Source: Xanthostigma xanthostigma
Taxonomy: Eukaryota > Arthropoda > Insecta > Raphidioptera > Raphidiidae
Length of the DNA stretch: 64,000 nucleotides
Direction: 5' to 3'
NCBI GenBank assembly: GCA_963575645.1
Contig: OY754464.1
Span: 44,382,192-44,446,191 of the forward strand
Under the pieces are notes generated by a model, which was not told the origin of the DNA, made no database searches, and saw only the letters and a program-made list of their open reading frames with translations. The position numbers and the translations under genes were made by a program. Below, in pieces: positions 20,823 to 32,266 of this stretch. How positions within the stretch are numbered: position 1 is the stretch's first letter; every line of letters begins with the position of its first letter.

Positions 20823-20825
<3 letters not shown>
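19839..20825 (-). repeat. 5' LTR of the gypsy element
   Basis: It is the same length as the 3' LTR and shares its termini. It should contain the promoter, but I could not single out a TATA box with confidence. Confidence 0.95.

Positions 20826-20895
<70 letters not shown>
20826..20895. repeat. (AT)n microsatellite, about 70 bp
   Basis: A pure AT dinucleotide run abuts the 5' LTR. The element probably inserted into it, because the other flank is also AT repeat. Confidence 0.98.
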
Positions 20896-20901
<6 letters not shown>

Positions 20902-22307
20902 GGTTTAGGGTTAATGATGGCCAATTTTTTAAATAGCTTTGTTTAATTAAGAATTACTTAATTAGCATTGGTTTAAGACGAATTTTTTTTCTTTTCATAA
21001 TTAACAGAGATAATTAGCTTGAATTTCTTATTAGTGTTTTTGGCGGCGAATATATGTTTGAATGCAGGTATCTGTAATGCCGACAAGAGAGCCACCAAAT
21101 GGCATAATACTTCAGTGGTCATAATTGAAATATAACTGTTTTGTTAAAAACATTAATAATCATTAATTATATGGGGCAATTGCTTATACTATCAAGACCT
21201 ACACATTTTATAGGGATTATAATTCATAATAAAAGTTGAATAACCGCCGAAATATAACTGTTTTCACGAAAAAAAAAAAAGTGACTGTTCAGACAGAATG
21301 ACAATATTAGGTATCCGGTTGCAATTGTTAATTAGCTTTTTTAAACACAATCTTGTGTTGTTATCCAAAAATAACATTAAGACGGGATAATTTGTTTCCT
21401 ATGGAACCAATATTTATGAAATATGTCAAAATATATTCATTAATTGTTTTAAATTTATAATTTTTCTACAAAAAATGATTCTACCACAAGTGTTTATATT
21501 ATGTCAACAAAAGTTACATATATTTTAGGTCTAAATTTTATAGCGACGTAATAATTATTAACATTTGTGATTATGATTTTATCAATCTTTAATTTAACAT
21601 TTGAAGAATGCGAAAGTAACTCTTAAAAGCATAATTTTAAAATTTATAGGTCATTAGGTCTGTAATTTATTGAATATTTCCTATTTTCTCTATAAACAAA
21701 TTTTCTAAACGACATATTTTACATTTTTGACCTTTAAAATGTTCATAATAATAATATTTCGTATGATTTTGGCACAAGAAATAGATTAACTAAATTTTTG
21801 AATAAATTTTAAGTATAAATATTTCAAGTGTATTTTTATTTTCTTTAAAAATACTGACTTATGCTATTTCTCAAATATACGGATTTCAAAGTTACCGTTT
21901 AATATATTTAGACAATAAAACGAAAAATTTTAAACAAAACGTGTTTATTTAAAAAGATTCTACACATTGTTGGTATCACATTGTACGCTAACTAACATTG
22001 TCAACAGTATATCTTTATAAATGACTTGAAATATCGTATATGTAGATCGTGGAAGGACCCTCAGCCCGGCTTAGATGAGCATTTTCCAGGTTTTCGGCGT
22101 GGCGTCTCCTGTTATTAACTTCAACCGCAGAAATAAATACTTGTTTTTTGATGCTTGTTCCCGAATTTTGGAAAATATAGCAATACGTTGTTCTTCTCTA
22201 AAAAAAAAACAACAAAACTATTTAAAAGGTTTAGCTGTGGTGGCCCTATACACATACAAAATTTAAAAAATGTACCTAACGTAAAACGCTGACATTTTCT
22301 GTATGTG
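20896..22307. other. AT-rich stretch, no gene seen
   Basis: About 1.4 kb of AT-rich DNA without a credible ORF or repeat boundary. A 63-codon frame near 22075 has no domain and I leave it out. Confidence 0.55.
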
Positions 22308-22311
22308 TTAA

Positions 22312-23215
22312 GGCCGCTGCACACGAGGCTAGAAACGCTACTAGGAGTTCTGCTATTCGGTAGGATGGGTACGAAGCTGGAAATGACGTCACTGCTGGCT
22401 AGCTCAGAAGATAGGTTTTAAAATTAGAACAGGGGCTATTTTCCCTGCTAGATTTGTTGCTAGGTATGAGCAAGAACCAACCAGGAAGCGGTATCTTCAC
22501 GTGGGCACTTGACAAACGCCCACATGGCGTCATTCTGCCAGACAACAGACACGTTTAGCCGGGTATTCATTAGAGAGCCGTAACTGTAACATGTGTGACA
22601 GTAACGAGGTTCTAGTGTGTACGCGTGTTACAGTTTAGGCTCACGACGTCACCGGAACGCTTTCACCGAGCGTACTCATTTTGCGAGCTGTAACTGTAAC
22701 CAAACAGATCAGAAACGAAGTTCTAGTGTGTACGAGAAGGCCAGTGGCCTGACAAGCCGGACTTATCCGCAGTTTCCTCTGACCATTCACTCATGACTAT
22801 AAACTCGAATATTCTATTGTTGATACAACAAACAAGTTACAACCTCTCCTCTTGACGTCCACAAGCGCACTGCGAGCGCTCTTTGATTCGCGGCAAAAAC
22901 CGACAATCGTCGGCTCGCTGCAAGCGGCACGCGTACCGATCGCAGCAGGTTTACGAACCACGTACACACTATGTTTTTGGTAACAGTACATGCAACGGTT
23001 ACGGTTACGGCTCGCTAATGAGTACCCGGCTTTTTGCTCTGCGTTTAATGTTTATATTCGAACTGTCACTGCGCGCGCACCAGATCTATCCACAAAACAC
23101 GCTTGAAAAATAGTCCCGTATGCTTAAAAGCAATCAAGAAAACCAGCGCTAGAAAACTAGTAGGCAAATCTAGCAAGGAATCTAACAGCTTTTCTAGCCA
23201 CGTGTGCAGTAGCCT
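22312..23215 (+). mobile_element. TTAA-flanked TIR element, 904 bp, with a nested element
   Basis: The ends GGCCGCTGCACACG and CGTGTGCAGTAGCCT are imperfect inverted repeats, and the similarity continues inward through GGCTAGAAA. TTAA flanks both sides (22308-22311 and 23216-23219), as in piggyBac or Kolobok elements. No transposase is present. Its centre is occupied by the element at 22558-23030. Confidence 0.8.
22558..23030 (+). mobile_element. Nested TIR element, 473 bp
   Basis: The ends GCCGGGTATTCATTAG and CTAATGAGTACCCGGC are inverted repeats that extend into a GAGCCGTAACTGTAAC block. The flanks are T-rich and the target duplication is unclear. It is GC-richer than its surroundings and has no domain-bearing ORF. 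Confidence 0.75.
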
Positions 23216-23220
23216 TTAAA

Positions 23221-23337
23221 CTCAAAGACCAAAAAGGCTCATTGAAGTAACACGAATTTCGCGATGTGGATGTTTTACAGTTACCACAACGCTTTGGGAG
23301 CTGTTTTGTAGCTCAATGAGCGTTATCGGTCTTTGAG
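23221..23337. repeat. Small inverted-repeat unit
   Basis: CTCAAAGACC...GGCTCATTGA at the left mirrors GCTCAATGAG...GGTCTTTGAG at the right. This is probably a 117-bp MITE. Confidence 0.6.
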
Positions 23338-23394
23338 CGTAACATTTGCACTAATTTTTGAGACATACTAATCGTTTCCTACAATTAAACCGAT

Positions 23395-24030
23395 ATACAA
23401 AAATTACTTAACATTAAGATTAGATAGAAAAAGATTACCATAATAGATTGATTTTCAAATATTGTGTTGACAACTGGTCTTCGAACGAACCAACGAAAGA
23501 CGGATTCCAGTTGCTTCGAATCATCATACGTTGTGTTGTCGAAGGTGACCATTTCGAGAAAATCTGATTTCACAATAATCTGGGTAGTAACGATAGCTCT
23601 GAACCGTTGATTTATATTTTTTTTACCTAAAAGTATATAAAAATTAACTTCGAAAATCTTTTTCTTCACATATAGTAAGCAAAATATATGAAATTATTAT
23701 TCAAATAACGAAATTAAACCACATAACATTACGATTAGATAGAAAAAATTACCATAAGATTGATTTGGAAATGTGCTGACAACAGTGGTCTCCGAATGAA
23801 CCTTCGATCCACGAATTACAAGTTGCTTCGAGTCGACTAAACTGTCGTATAGCTTTCGATCGTGGCTATTTCCTGAATATCCGATTTGAAAATGGTCTGT
23901 AACGATAGCTCTAAACCGCAGATTTATTTTTTTTTTTTACCTAAAAGTGTATAAAACATAACGTCGAAATTCTTTTTTTTTCATAATACATAGTAATAAC
24001 TAGAAAATATATGCATTTTACCTGTATCGT
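23395..24030 (+). repeat. Diverged tandem duplication, period about 325 bp
   Basis: Two copies share TTAGATAGAAAAAATTACCATA, GTTGCTTCGA, TAACGATAGCTCT and ACCTAAAAGT.ATAAAA landmarks. No gene is visible in either. Confidence 0.7.
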
Positions 24031-24265
24031 TAAAAAACGAAATATAGCTAAATTCACATAATATTGTAGATCTGTTTGTTTAAAACGTCGAATTTAAATA
24101 CATGAAACCGCATAAAGTATACTATTGTAAAAATTCAAGAGTTTAACCTTACATTTATGAATTGACAGCTCCGAATCTTAATCAAAACCATAGACTATGG
24201 AGGTTAAAACATTCAATATATTGTACGCTAACAATAACCGAATCGATTTGAACCCTGTTTTACCG
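24031..24265. other. AT-rich stretch, no feature seen
   Basis: Nothing beyond base composition is recognisable. Confidence 0.5.
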
Positions 24266-26535
24266 ACTGCGGATTTTTCTAGCGCTAATTTGAAAATGAA
24301 AGTTAGGCATTATTTTTGCTTATAATTAACTCATTTTTAGACTGATTTTGAAATTATTTATATGCAATTACATAATTTTTGATAAATAAATACGTAATTT
24401 TATTGTAACTGAAGATTTTGTGAATTTTTATAATTGAACAAAATAATCTCACATTAAAACGAAATACATCAAATTGTAGAAAAATATGCAGTAAACTTGC
24501 TAATAATATGCGACCATTATATTATGAAGATAGAAAACTGAACATATTTTTAATGTTAACGTGGTTTTTACAGAGCTGGAATAACTATATGTTTCTTTCT
24601 ATATATTTCAAAACTTTACAATAATGCTTTGTTTGCTAATAGTGGCGAATTTTAAGGATTGTGTATTTTTCTGATTTCGTCAAAAATTTACATAACTCTG
24701 AAAAACATGTTTTTGGGAAAAAAAATCTGTTACTCTGTTTGTGAAAAAATAAATTAAACGGATGATGTACTCAAGGGCATAGATAAGGGGAAGGTTGAGG
24801 GGGTAATTATCCCTCAGGATCATAATAATAAAACAATAAAACTGAAAAAAAAACGAATACCTGACTAAAAATAAAATTTAGAAAATCTTGATTAAAAAAA
24901 AATTGGTTTGGGCATTAATATTTTGCTTGACACATTTTTTCGTGAGTATTCTTGTGTGATATTTAAAAAAGGGTAAAAAAAATTCTTTTTTTTTTTTGTT
25001 TTAAAGAGAAAAAAAAACTTTCTTTTCTTTCTTATACTATATCAAATGTCAATATTTTTGAAGATCAGATAAATAATCCACTGTTGAAAATTTTCAAAAT
25101 TAATACTTAATACGCCTCTGGAAAAACCACCGCATTACATCCACTTCGGCATTAAATAGAATTTCTTTAAATCTTTCTGTATATATAAAAGGAAACCGTT
25201 ACTGATTGACTGATTGACTGACTGACTGGTCTATCAACGCACAGCTCAAACCGCTGAACTGATTGGGTTGATATTTGGCACATAAATAGTTATTATGACG
25301 TAGGCACCCACTAAGAACGGATTTTTGAAAATTCAACCCCTAAAAGGGTGTAACGGGGGTTTAAAATATGAATGGAGAATCAACATACAGCACAAACCAT
25401 TGTACGGATTGGGCTGAAATTTGGCACACATGATATTATGACGTAAGCATCCGCTAAAAGCAGACTTTTGAAAATTCAACCCATAAAAGGGTTTAACGTA
25501 GGTTCAAATTTGCACTGACAAAAATCGTAGATGTCCCCCTGGATTTTAACGATTTTTGAAATATGGCCATTTTATCAGAGACCTTTACACACCCTTTCCA
25601 CCCCCTTAGGATGCGAATTTTAAAAAATCCCTTCTTAACGGGTGCTTACGTCATTAAAAGAACCTTCTGTCCAAATTTCAAGTTTATATCTCAAGCGGTT
25701 TGACCTGTACATTTATGAATCAGTCAGTCAGGACAAACTGGTTGTATTATATATATCGTAGGCTGTTTTTTAAGCGCCAATTTGAAACTGAAATCTAGGC
25801 AATATCCTTGCTTATAATTTACTCATTTTTAGTCCGATTTCGAAGTTATTTATATGTAATTACATAATTTTTGACCAATAAACCCGTTTTTTTGTCATAA
25901 ATAAAGATTTTGACCATTTATATAATTGAACAAGTTAATCTTAAATTAATATAAAATTTATGAAAATGTTTAAAATACGCAGTAAACTTTCTATAGATAT
26001 TCGTGCATTATATTGTGAATATTAGAAAACTAAAAATATTTTTGATGTTAAACGTGAATTTTATAGGGTTGGACTAACGATTTGTATGTAATATACAAAT
26101 TTCATTATTTTTCTTTCAAATTTAATCGAAATTTTGATTTTAAATTTTTAAAATAATTTTTTCTTCACCTAGGATGACGGATTTTAAGGGCTGCGTATTT
26201 TTTTGAGTTCGTCAAAATTTTTCAAAATTTTACAATAACTTTCCGTTTTGAGGCTTTTTGACTCTGAAAAACATGTTTTTTGGAAAAAGTCTGTTAGTCT
26301 GTTTATGAAAAAATAAATCAAACGGATGATGACCTCAAAGGCGTAGATAGGGGGTAATTACCCCCCAGAATTATAATAATAAAAAAATAAAACTGTTAAT
26401 AGTTCGAACACCTGACTAAAAATAAAATTTAGAAATACTTCTTGAAAAAATTTTTTTAAAAATGGTTTGGAAATTAATATTTTACTTGAAACCTTCCTTC
26501 GTGAGTATTCTTGTATGATATTGAGAAGACTGTAA
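24266..26535 (+). repeat. Diverged direct repeat of about 750 bp around a central repeat
   Basis: The segments 24266-25015 and 25757-26535 share a long colinear series, including TTGCTTATAATT.ACTCATTT, TTATTTATATG.AATTACATA, AACATGTTTTTGGGAAAA and CTCAA.GGC.TAGATA. The block between them (25195-25770) is a different repeat. No protein similarity is recognised. Confidence 0.7.
25195..25770. repeat. Inverted-repeat dispersed element, TGACTGACTG / AATTCAACCC type
   Basis: It starts with TGATTGACTGATTGACTGAC and contains two tandem blocks with GATTGGG, TTTGGCACA and TGAAAATTCAACCC. It then mirrors itself, ending ATGAATCAGTCAGTCAGG. A half-copy lies at 27130-27300. It is a decayed multicopy repeat of unknown class. 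Confidence 0.6.
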
Positions 26536-26689
26536 AAAAATGATATTTTTACTTTAAATTTTCACTTACAATCCAACACCTAAAAGGATTTAACAGGGAT
26601 TCAAATTTGCTCGGACAAAAATCATATGTCTCTCATTTTAACGATTTTTGAAATATGGACTTAAATAGTGCCGGATTAGTAAGACTCTA

Positions 26690-26870
26690 CTGTATTTTGA
26701 AAATAAAAAAAATCAGCTGTTCTTTTGTTTTGACTGGATCTGTCAGTTTTGCATAACGTGGAACATATTACGCAAATATCATATTAAATACTAGCCATTA
26801 CCCGCGTCACCTCACGCGATATCAGAAATTTTCGTTTCTTTATGATACTATATCAAATGTCATATTTCAT
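26690..26870 (+). repeat. Fragment of MITE family E
   Basis: The segment includes TGACTGGATCTGTCAG, ACGTGGAACATATTA and ACTAGCCATTACCCGCGTCA, which match the right part of the family E copy at 30549-31191. Confidence 0.65.
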
Positions 26871-26871
26871 A

Positions 26872-27300
26872 CTAGCCGTTACCCGTGGCTTCGCACACGA
26901 TGGAGACGAAACACGGATGCATTCCCATTATTTCCTTCTCGACGCAGACTCCCCTAATAAATTTTAAAATTAATGACGTTCACGTGATCAATGTTCTGAC
27001 AAACCTTGAAAATGACACCCATGTTGATTTTTAGACTATTTACCTCGCTTCTGATACAGCATGAAAGACGCGTTGATTTATTTGTTGACAGGAGCAATCC
27101 TGCGCATTTTCGAATTAACGCATGTATAATATGATTTCTGTTACACCCTTTAAGTGGCTGAATTTTCAAAAATCTGTTCTTAGCGGATGCCTACGTCGTA
27201 ATAACTATATGTGTGCCAAATTTCAGCCCAATCCGTTCAGTGGTTTGGCCGGTGCGTTGTCTGTCAGTCAGTCGCGGAACTCTTGTATATATAGATAGAA
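26872..27300 (+). repeat. Dispersed repeat starting ACTAGCCGTTACCCG
   Basis: It begins ACTAGCCGTTACCCGTGGCT and ends with GTCTGTCAGTCAGTCGCGGA followed by TATATATAGATAG. The simple-repeat tail suggests a retrotransposed element, but the class is uncertain. Confidence 0.5.
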
Positions 27301-27714
27301 GATAGATTTATAGCTTAATACGGCTCTGGGAAAACGTCAGTGCATTAAATCCACTTCACATAAAAATAGAATTTCTTCACGGCTGACAGATTAAATCTTG
27401 GTTCGTTGAATGTTTTTTACTTCTTTTTTTCTCAAATTAAATTATATTACTAAGCTCAAAGTGTCGCAAAATTATACACCGATTTTCAAACTATGATAAA
27501 ATTTTGTGAGATAATTTTTGTGCAAAACATTTAGTAATTATTTGGACAAGTTTAAAAGTATACTGGTTCAATTAGCACAGATGAATCTGTTAAAAATTTT
27601 TAAAAATAATACTTAATACGGCTCTTGAAAACTCAATGCATTAAAACGACTTCAACTGCTTCAACATTAAATAGTAGAATTTTCAATTTCTTTACAGTAT
27701 TCGTCCGTGCATTC
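27301..27714. other. Mixed repeat debris, no gene seen
   Basis: It contains a TAAGCTCAAAGTGTCG block shared with the ends of the 4.3-kb composite (13.1 kb). No ORF is supported. Confidence 0.5.
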
Positions 27715-28335
27715 TAATGGTATATAACGTGTGTTTCAATACGGAGTTTTGCTCAGAATGTGAATTTTCTTGTACGTAAAAAGTGTTTTTTTCAAAATTT
27801 CAGTATTCAACTGAGTTAAAATAAATCAAATGTAATCTGTATATAATATTATTTTGTGGAAATAATTAACACTTTTCTTAAAATAGCGATAACAAAATTT
27901 ATAAATAGTTGTGTTGCGTTCAGTCTAATGTATGACAAACGTGTTAATCAATACGGAGTTTTGCTCAGAATGTGAATTTTCTTGTACGTAAAAAGTGTTT
28001 TTTTCAAAATTTCAGTATTCAACTGAGTTAAAATAAATCAAATATAATCTGTATATAATATTATTTTGTGGAAATAATTAACACTTTTCTTAAAATAGCG
28101 ATAACAAAATTTATAAATAGTTGTGTTGCGTTCAGTCTAATGTATGACAAACGTGTTAATCAATACGGAGTTTTGCTCAGAATGTGAATAGTCGTCGTGC
28201 ACGTAAAAAAATGCTTTTTTCAAAATTTCAGTATTCAACTGAGTTAAAATCAATCGAATATAATCTGTATATAATATTATTTTGTGGAAATAATTAACAC
28301 TCTGCTTAAAATAGCGATAACAAAAATAACAAATA
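27715..28335 (+). repeat. 212-bp tandem repeat, about 2.9 copies
   Basis: The landmark CAATACGGAGTTTTGCTCAG starts at 27737, 27949 and 28161, a constant 212-bp spacing. The first two units are nearly identical and the third is slightly diverged. Confidence 0.95.
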
Positions 28336-28394
28336 GTAAAGGTGTGTTTACACTGTAAAAATGGATATTGGAAAATTGTATTCTACAGAAGGTA

Positions 28395-28880
28395 CAGTGG
28401 AGTGTAACAAGTATTCGTACACCTAACTTTGCATAAAAAAAAACAACAACACATATTTGATAGACTTTCTTTGGTTTTTTTTTTTATATAAAAAGTATAA
28501 GAATAGGGTATCAGTGTCTATGCTTCGCGAGGTGTTTCTTTACTAGAAATTGATTGTTTTCGAATTTATTTTGGGGTGGTAAATAGGATCGACGATTGAG
28601 TATTCCATGCTTTATGTTTTGGATCGTTATCTTGTAAAAATATCCAACCATTATTAAAACCTAATGCTGCTGCACTGGACAGAAGATTCTCTTTTAGAAT
28701 ATTAATGTATATCATTTACCCAATATTTCGCGCAGATCTACTATGATAATCGTTATTATGTAATACGTTCCGAACGGCACTGATCGAAATACAATTAATT
28801 TCTTGTAATAAACGAACGAAAGTTTTAGAAGATTTTATGAGCTTTCATTTAGTATCAAACAAATTTGCCCAACGACGCAA
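28395..28880 (-). mobile_element. Internally deleted Tc1-like transposon relic
   Basis: The left end CAGTGGAGTGTAACAAGTAT after a TA (28393-28394) resembles a Tc1/mariner inverted terminal repeat. Transposase fragments follow on the minus strand. The right terminus is not clear and may have been lost. Confidence 0.7.
28566..28826 (-). pseudogene. Tc1-type transposase remnant, two fragments fused by deletion
   Basis: The first fragment, from about 28826 downward, encodes a helix-turn-helix-like piece (VRLLQE...SISAVRNVLH...SRSAR). After an in-frame stop the second encodes YINILKENLL, then WIFLQDNDPKH, which contains the second catalytic Asp of the DDE triad, and ends at a TAA (28566-28568). 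The catalytic middle with the first Asp is missing. The transposase would have cut and pasted the element at TA sites. This copy cannot do so. Confidence 0.8.
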
Positions 28881-28904
28881 CGTTTTCGAGATATAAGCTA
28901 AAAA

Positions 28905-29120
28905 GTTTTCAGATTGATAATTAACTGCGGTGCGTAGTCTCCGGAACTGCTCATCCAATTTCAATTTTTATTTCATCAATATTTAGAATGGATCTTCAGG
29001 ATGCTACATATTATCGCGCGAAAGTAAAATCGCTTTTTATGGAGACCAAGTTTGCAACGCAGTCGACGAAAAAAACGATGGCAATCTACAAATTCAGGCC
29101 AAGCCGGCCGCTAGCTATGT
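28905..29120 (+). repeat. Dispersed repeat fragment, also at 57640-57865
   Basis: It shares TCTCCGGAACTGCTCATCCA, ATATTATCGCG.GA.A and GACGAAAAAAACGATGG with 57640-57865, and a shorter end with 55465-55550. A short open frame at 28988 is probably incidental. Confidence 0.65.
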
Positions 29121-29690
29121 ATAAAAATAAACAAAAATTGTTAATTTCAAGTATTTGTATGTTAACCAAGAACTGATTTAAAACAAATCATCTTTGGAAA
29201 AAATCAATTCGATAATATTAGTTTCTGGTGTGAACGCACCTTAATTTGACCAGAAATATTTTAAACTCTGAAATGGGTAAATATTATTTGCCTTTGATTC
29301 CTGTTGTTTAATTTTTTGGTAAAACTGTACTTTCGTATTTTCGACTCGTAACCGGCAGACAGCACTATAGGCATATCTATGATATAAAATTATTTCCAGG
29401 GCCACAACATTAAAAAAAAAAAAAAATTATAAACAAAACGCAAAAAGGTTTTTCATTAAAAAAATGGATTCTTTCTTTAACTGTTTGAATAATGATTTAT
29501 TCTGTATAATATTTATTCTGTATCTTCTATATAATAAGATATGCAAACGCTCCTTCACTTTATACCTATAACTATATAGGGAAGTTAAAATTTTCAGTTT
29601 TATGAAATGCTGTACAAAGATCTATGGTTACTTCACACTTCACAGGTCGGAGATCATGTGATCCGTTCATGTGATCCGTATAATATGAGA
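29121..29690. other. AT-rich region upstream of the CCCH/RING gene
   Basis: I see no other gene. An open frame in phase with the gene starts at 29607 but its first 51 residues look non-conserved. TATA-like AT runs exist without one standing out. Confidence 0.5.
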
Positions 29691-29759
29691 AGTTGGGTTG
29701 TCTACTGTGTAGTGTGTACTGTTTGTTTAGTGAAGAACTGTGACGGTCTTTTAACCAAA

Positions 29760-30467
29760 ATGAGTGCTAATAAAATGTGTTTTGACTACTTTTTCGGCAT
29801 TTGCAAACGACAAAATTGTAAGCTAAAGCATGAGTTTATATTTTGCACGAGGAAAGGGTGCAATGACTTATGTAGGTGCAGATATTTGCATCTTAATAAA
29901 GAACAAGCTTTGGACATAATTCAAAATGTCCGACCTTTCAATGAAATCCAATGTCGAGAGATGGACAGATTGGCCTTTGCAAATTTGTCATCGCTACGTC
30001 CTGAACAGAGACTAAAAACCTGTACGCGATTTTTTACTGGAAAAATGTGTTTGAACGATTGCATTGCATGTAAGAATGTGGCAAAAAGAGGTAAGTTTTC
30101 ATATATTTTTTTTATACCCTTCTTGGCCTGACTTGTCTTTGGACAGTAGCCGATTGTAATTTTCATAATTCGTATCAGAGAATGAATTTTTGCAACAATA
30201 AATATTGTAGCTTTGTTTAACATATTTTGTTGAGATCTGATCGATAATTTAATAATTTCAGATCATTTTGTTTCGGCTTCCTGTAATAAATGCAAGCTGC
30301 CCCTACAACACCGCTGCTGTGCTTATTTAAAATGTCTTCATGTGTTTTGTAAAAATTGTACCAAGTCACTTGAATGGAGATTCGATACCGCTATTCCTCA
30401 AGCTAAATGCACGGTATGTGGAGAAGAAAGCTCGCCGTCTGATCTCTATGTAAGTAACTATTTTTAA
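29760..30467 (+). CDS. Spliced CCCH zinc-finger plus RING-finger protein (3' end uncertain)
   Basis: Exon 1 is 29760-30090 and exon 2 is 30262-30449. The 171-bp phase-1 intron runs from GTAAGT to TTTCAG. The chosen ATG (ACCAAAATGAG) is followed at once by a CCCH motif (C7, C15, C20, H24), a second Cys/His cluster (C29-C34-C40-H44) and a third Cys-rich motif (C88-C97-C101-C104). Exon 2 adds a C3HC4 RING (C118, C121, C135, H137, C140, C143, C160, C163). CCCH fingers usually bind RNA and RINGs usually act as E3 ubiquitin ligases, so an RNA-linked ubiquitin ligase is possible but inferred. Exon 2 ends at GTAAGT. Without splicing there it would stop after five more residues, at 30467, giving 178 aa. 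I do not recognise the orthologue. Upstream ATGs in the same frame start at 29607. Confidence 0.75.
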
Positions 30468-30548
30468 TATATTTTTGAGTCGAACTTCGAAATATCGATT
30501 TGATATATTTGAAGCTGTATGCAGTGCCGGATAAACCGTGTCAACAAT

Positions 30549-31191
30549 TTTACCATTCCAACCCACAAGTGGGGAATGGTACCTACTAGTTTAGGTCAAA
30601 AATCACTTTTCAAAAATTTTACAATATCTTTCCGTTTTGAGGTCCCCCTAATCCAAAAAACATATTTTTGAAAAAACTGTGCGTCTGTTTGTCTGTTAGT
30701 CTGTGAACATGATACGTCAAACGGACGAGCGGACTGATACCAAATTTTTAGATGATGTTTGGTATGCAAATATGAAGAGCCCTATTGTTTTTGGGGAAAA
30801 TCGGCGCATGCGCAGAAGAGATATATGCTAAAACGGTGTTTTTTATATAATAATGGTATACTTTTCATAACGGCTTATTATTCTATTTATTATTCCAAGA
30901 AAGTTTTGTTAAAAAAATTTTTTTCTAAACTTTATAGCTTCGGAAATATTTTGAAAATAAAAAAAAAAATCAGCCGCTCTTTTGATTTATGAATCTGTCA
31001 GAAATAAACCAGTTCGGCATGCTTTGATTACTCTTTACATGACGTGGAACATATTATGTAGGTAACCATGGCAACGAATAGCAAATATCATTGAATACTA
31101 GCCATTACCCGCGTCACCTCACGCGATATCAGAAATTTTATTTTCTTTATTATATTCAAATGTCATTATTTTTGAAGTTGGAATGGTCCCG
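30549..31191 (+). mobile_element. MITE family E, copy with both ends
   Basis: It begins TTTTACCATTCCAACCCACA and ends GAAGTTGGAATGGTCCC, imperfect inverted ends. Inside are CTGTGCGTCTGTTTGTCTGT, GGCGCATGCGCAGAAGAGAT and ACTAGCCATTACCCGCGTCA. Copies in other arrangements lie at 38685-40900. It lies downstream of the RING exon, possibly in an intron. Confidence 0.75.
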
Positions 31192-31389
31192 TCATTTTTT
31201 CCTAAAAATATATCCTTTTTAACTTTTTTCTATCAATTTGAATTTTTTTTTATAAACTGAACATATTAGAGATGGAGCCCATAAGCAAGAAATGCTTAGG
31301 GCATCAAGGAGTCTTAATCCGGCACTGGCCGTATGTATCGGGTGCAATTTCACATTGTAAAATCATGGATACGAATTCTTTTCAATATA

Positions 31390-31928
31390 GTCAGAGTGCC
31401 CGTCGGCAAAAATTTTATTGATACATACTCTCCCCAAACTTTGTATATGGCTTCATTAGGCCTAGTCTGACACCTATTTCCTCTATGACTTTTCTTGATT
31501 TTGGGGCGTTTGCCCTATAAAGTTTCCTAAACATGTCGTTTTGAAGACATGTAAAAATTTATACATACTGTTTGGTTTTTTAATTGGATAGCTTAAAAAC
31601 TTCAACCAAAACGCTAAAATAATGTTCTCTGACAAATAACATGAGCCATTTAAAATGTCTGACACCTCGAATATGTCGAAAAAACGACTATAAGAAAATT
31701 TATGAATAACCAGCTGATTTTCTCAGTATCTTATATTTGAACACTGCAAAATCAAATTTTCATATTCAATTTGATTTTGCAGTGTTCAAATATAAGATAT
31801 TGAGAAAATCAGCTGGTTATTGATAAATTTTTTTATAGTCATGAAATCGACAACTATGACAATATAATATTATACAAAGTTTGGGGAGAGTATGTATCAA
31901 TAAAATTTTTGCCGACGGGCACTCTGAC
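31390..31928 (+). mobile_element. TA-flanked TIR element with an internal palindrome, 539 bp
   Basis: The ends GTCAGAGTGCCCGTCGG and CCGACGGGCACTCTGAC belong to inverted repeats of about 58 bp. TA flanks both sides (31388-31389 and 31929-31930), as in Tc1/mariner elements. A second near-perfect inverted repeat (about 31686-31844, AATAACCAGCTGATTTTCTC) lies inside. No transposase is seen. Confidence 0.85.
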
Positions 31929-31974
31929 TAATAGTTCACGACAATTATCGCCAAAACATTCATTTGTAAACTAG

Positions 31975-32225
31975 GGATGTGAAAAAATAATCGATTTTTA
32001 TTTTAATCGATTATTTTTTTCTTATTCGCTGTGAGTTTCGGCGGTATTGCCATCTAGCGGATTTCTATTAGCAACAAGTGACGGAAAATTTACCCACATT
32101 ATATATTAGATAACAACAATAATAGAGAATAAAATTAAATCGATTTTATTTATGACAATAATCGATTTTTAATTAATCGATTATAAAAATCACACATTTT
32201 AATCGATTTTTGTACATGGTGCCAT
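31975..32225. repeat. ATCGATTTT-rich element, fragment
   Basis: Many ATCGATTTT/AAAATCGAT motifs occur here and again at 32810-32872. A MITE family with such ends is likely. Boundaries are unclear. Confidence 0.5.
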
Positions 32226-32266
32226 CTAGGCGACAGACGATTCTTTTTAGGTTTTTGATTCTTTAA

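Larger units (their letters stand above)
14111..20825 (-). mobile_element. Full-length Ty3/gypsy LTR retrotransposon, 6,715 bp
   Basis: The element has two 987-bp LTRs, a PBS next to the 5' LTR, gag, pol in the order protease-RT-RNase H-integrase, and a polypurine tract next to the 3' LTR. All lie on the minus strand. The LTRs are the same length and I found no difference between them in the parts compared, so the insertion is recent. No env-like ORF lies between pol and the 3' LTR. Both flanks are AT repeats (..AATATAT and ATATAT..), so the target duplication cannot be resolved. Confidence 0.95.
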
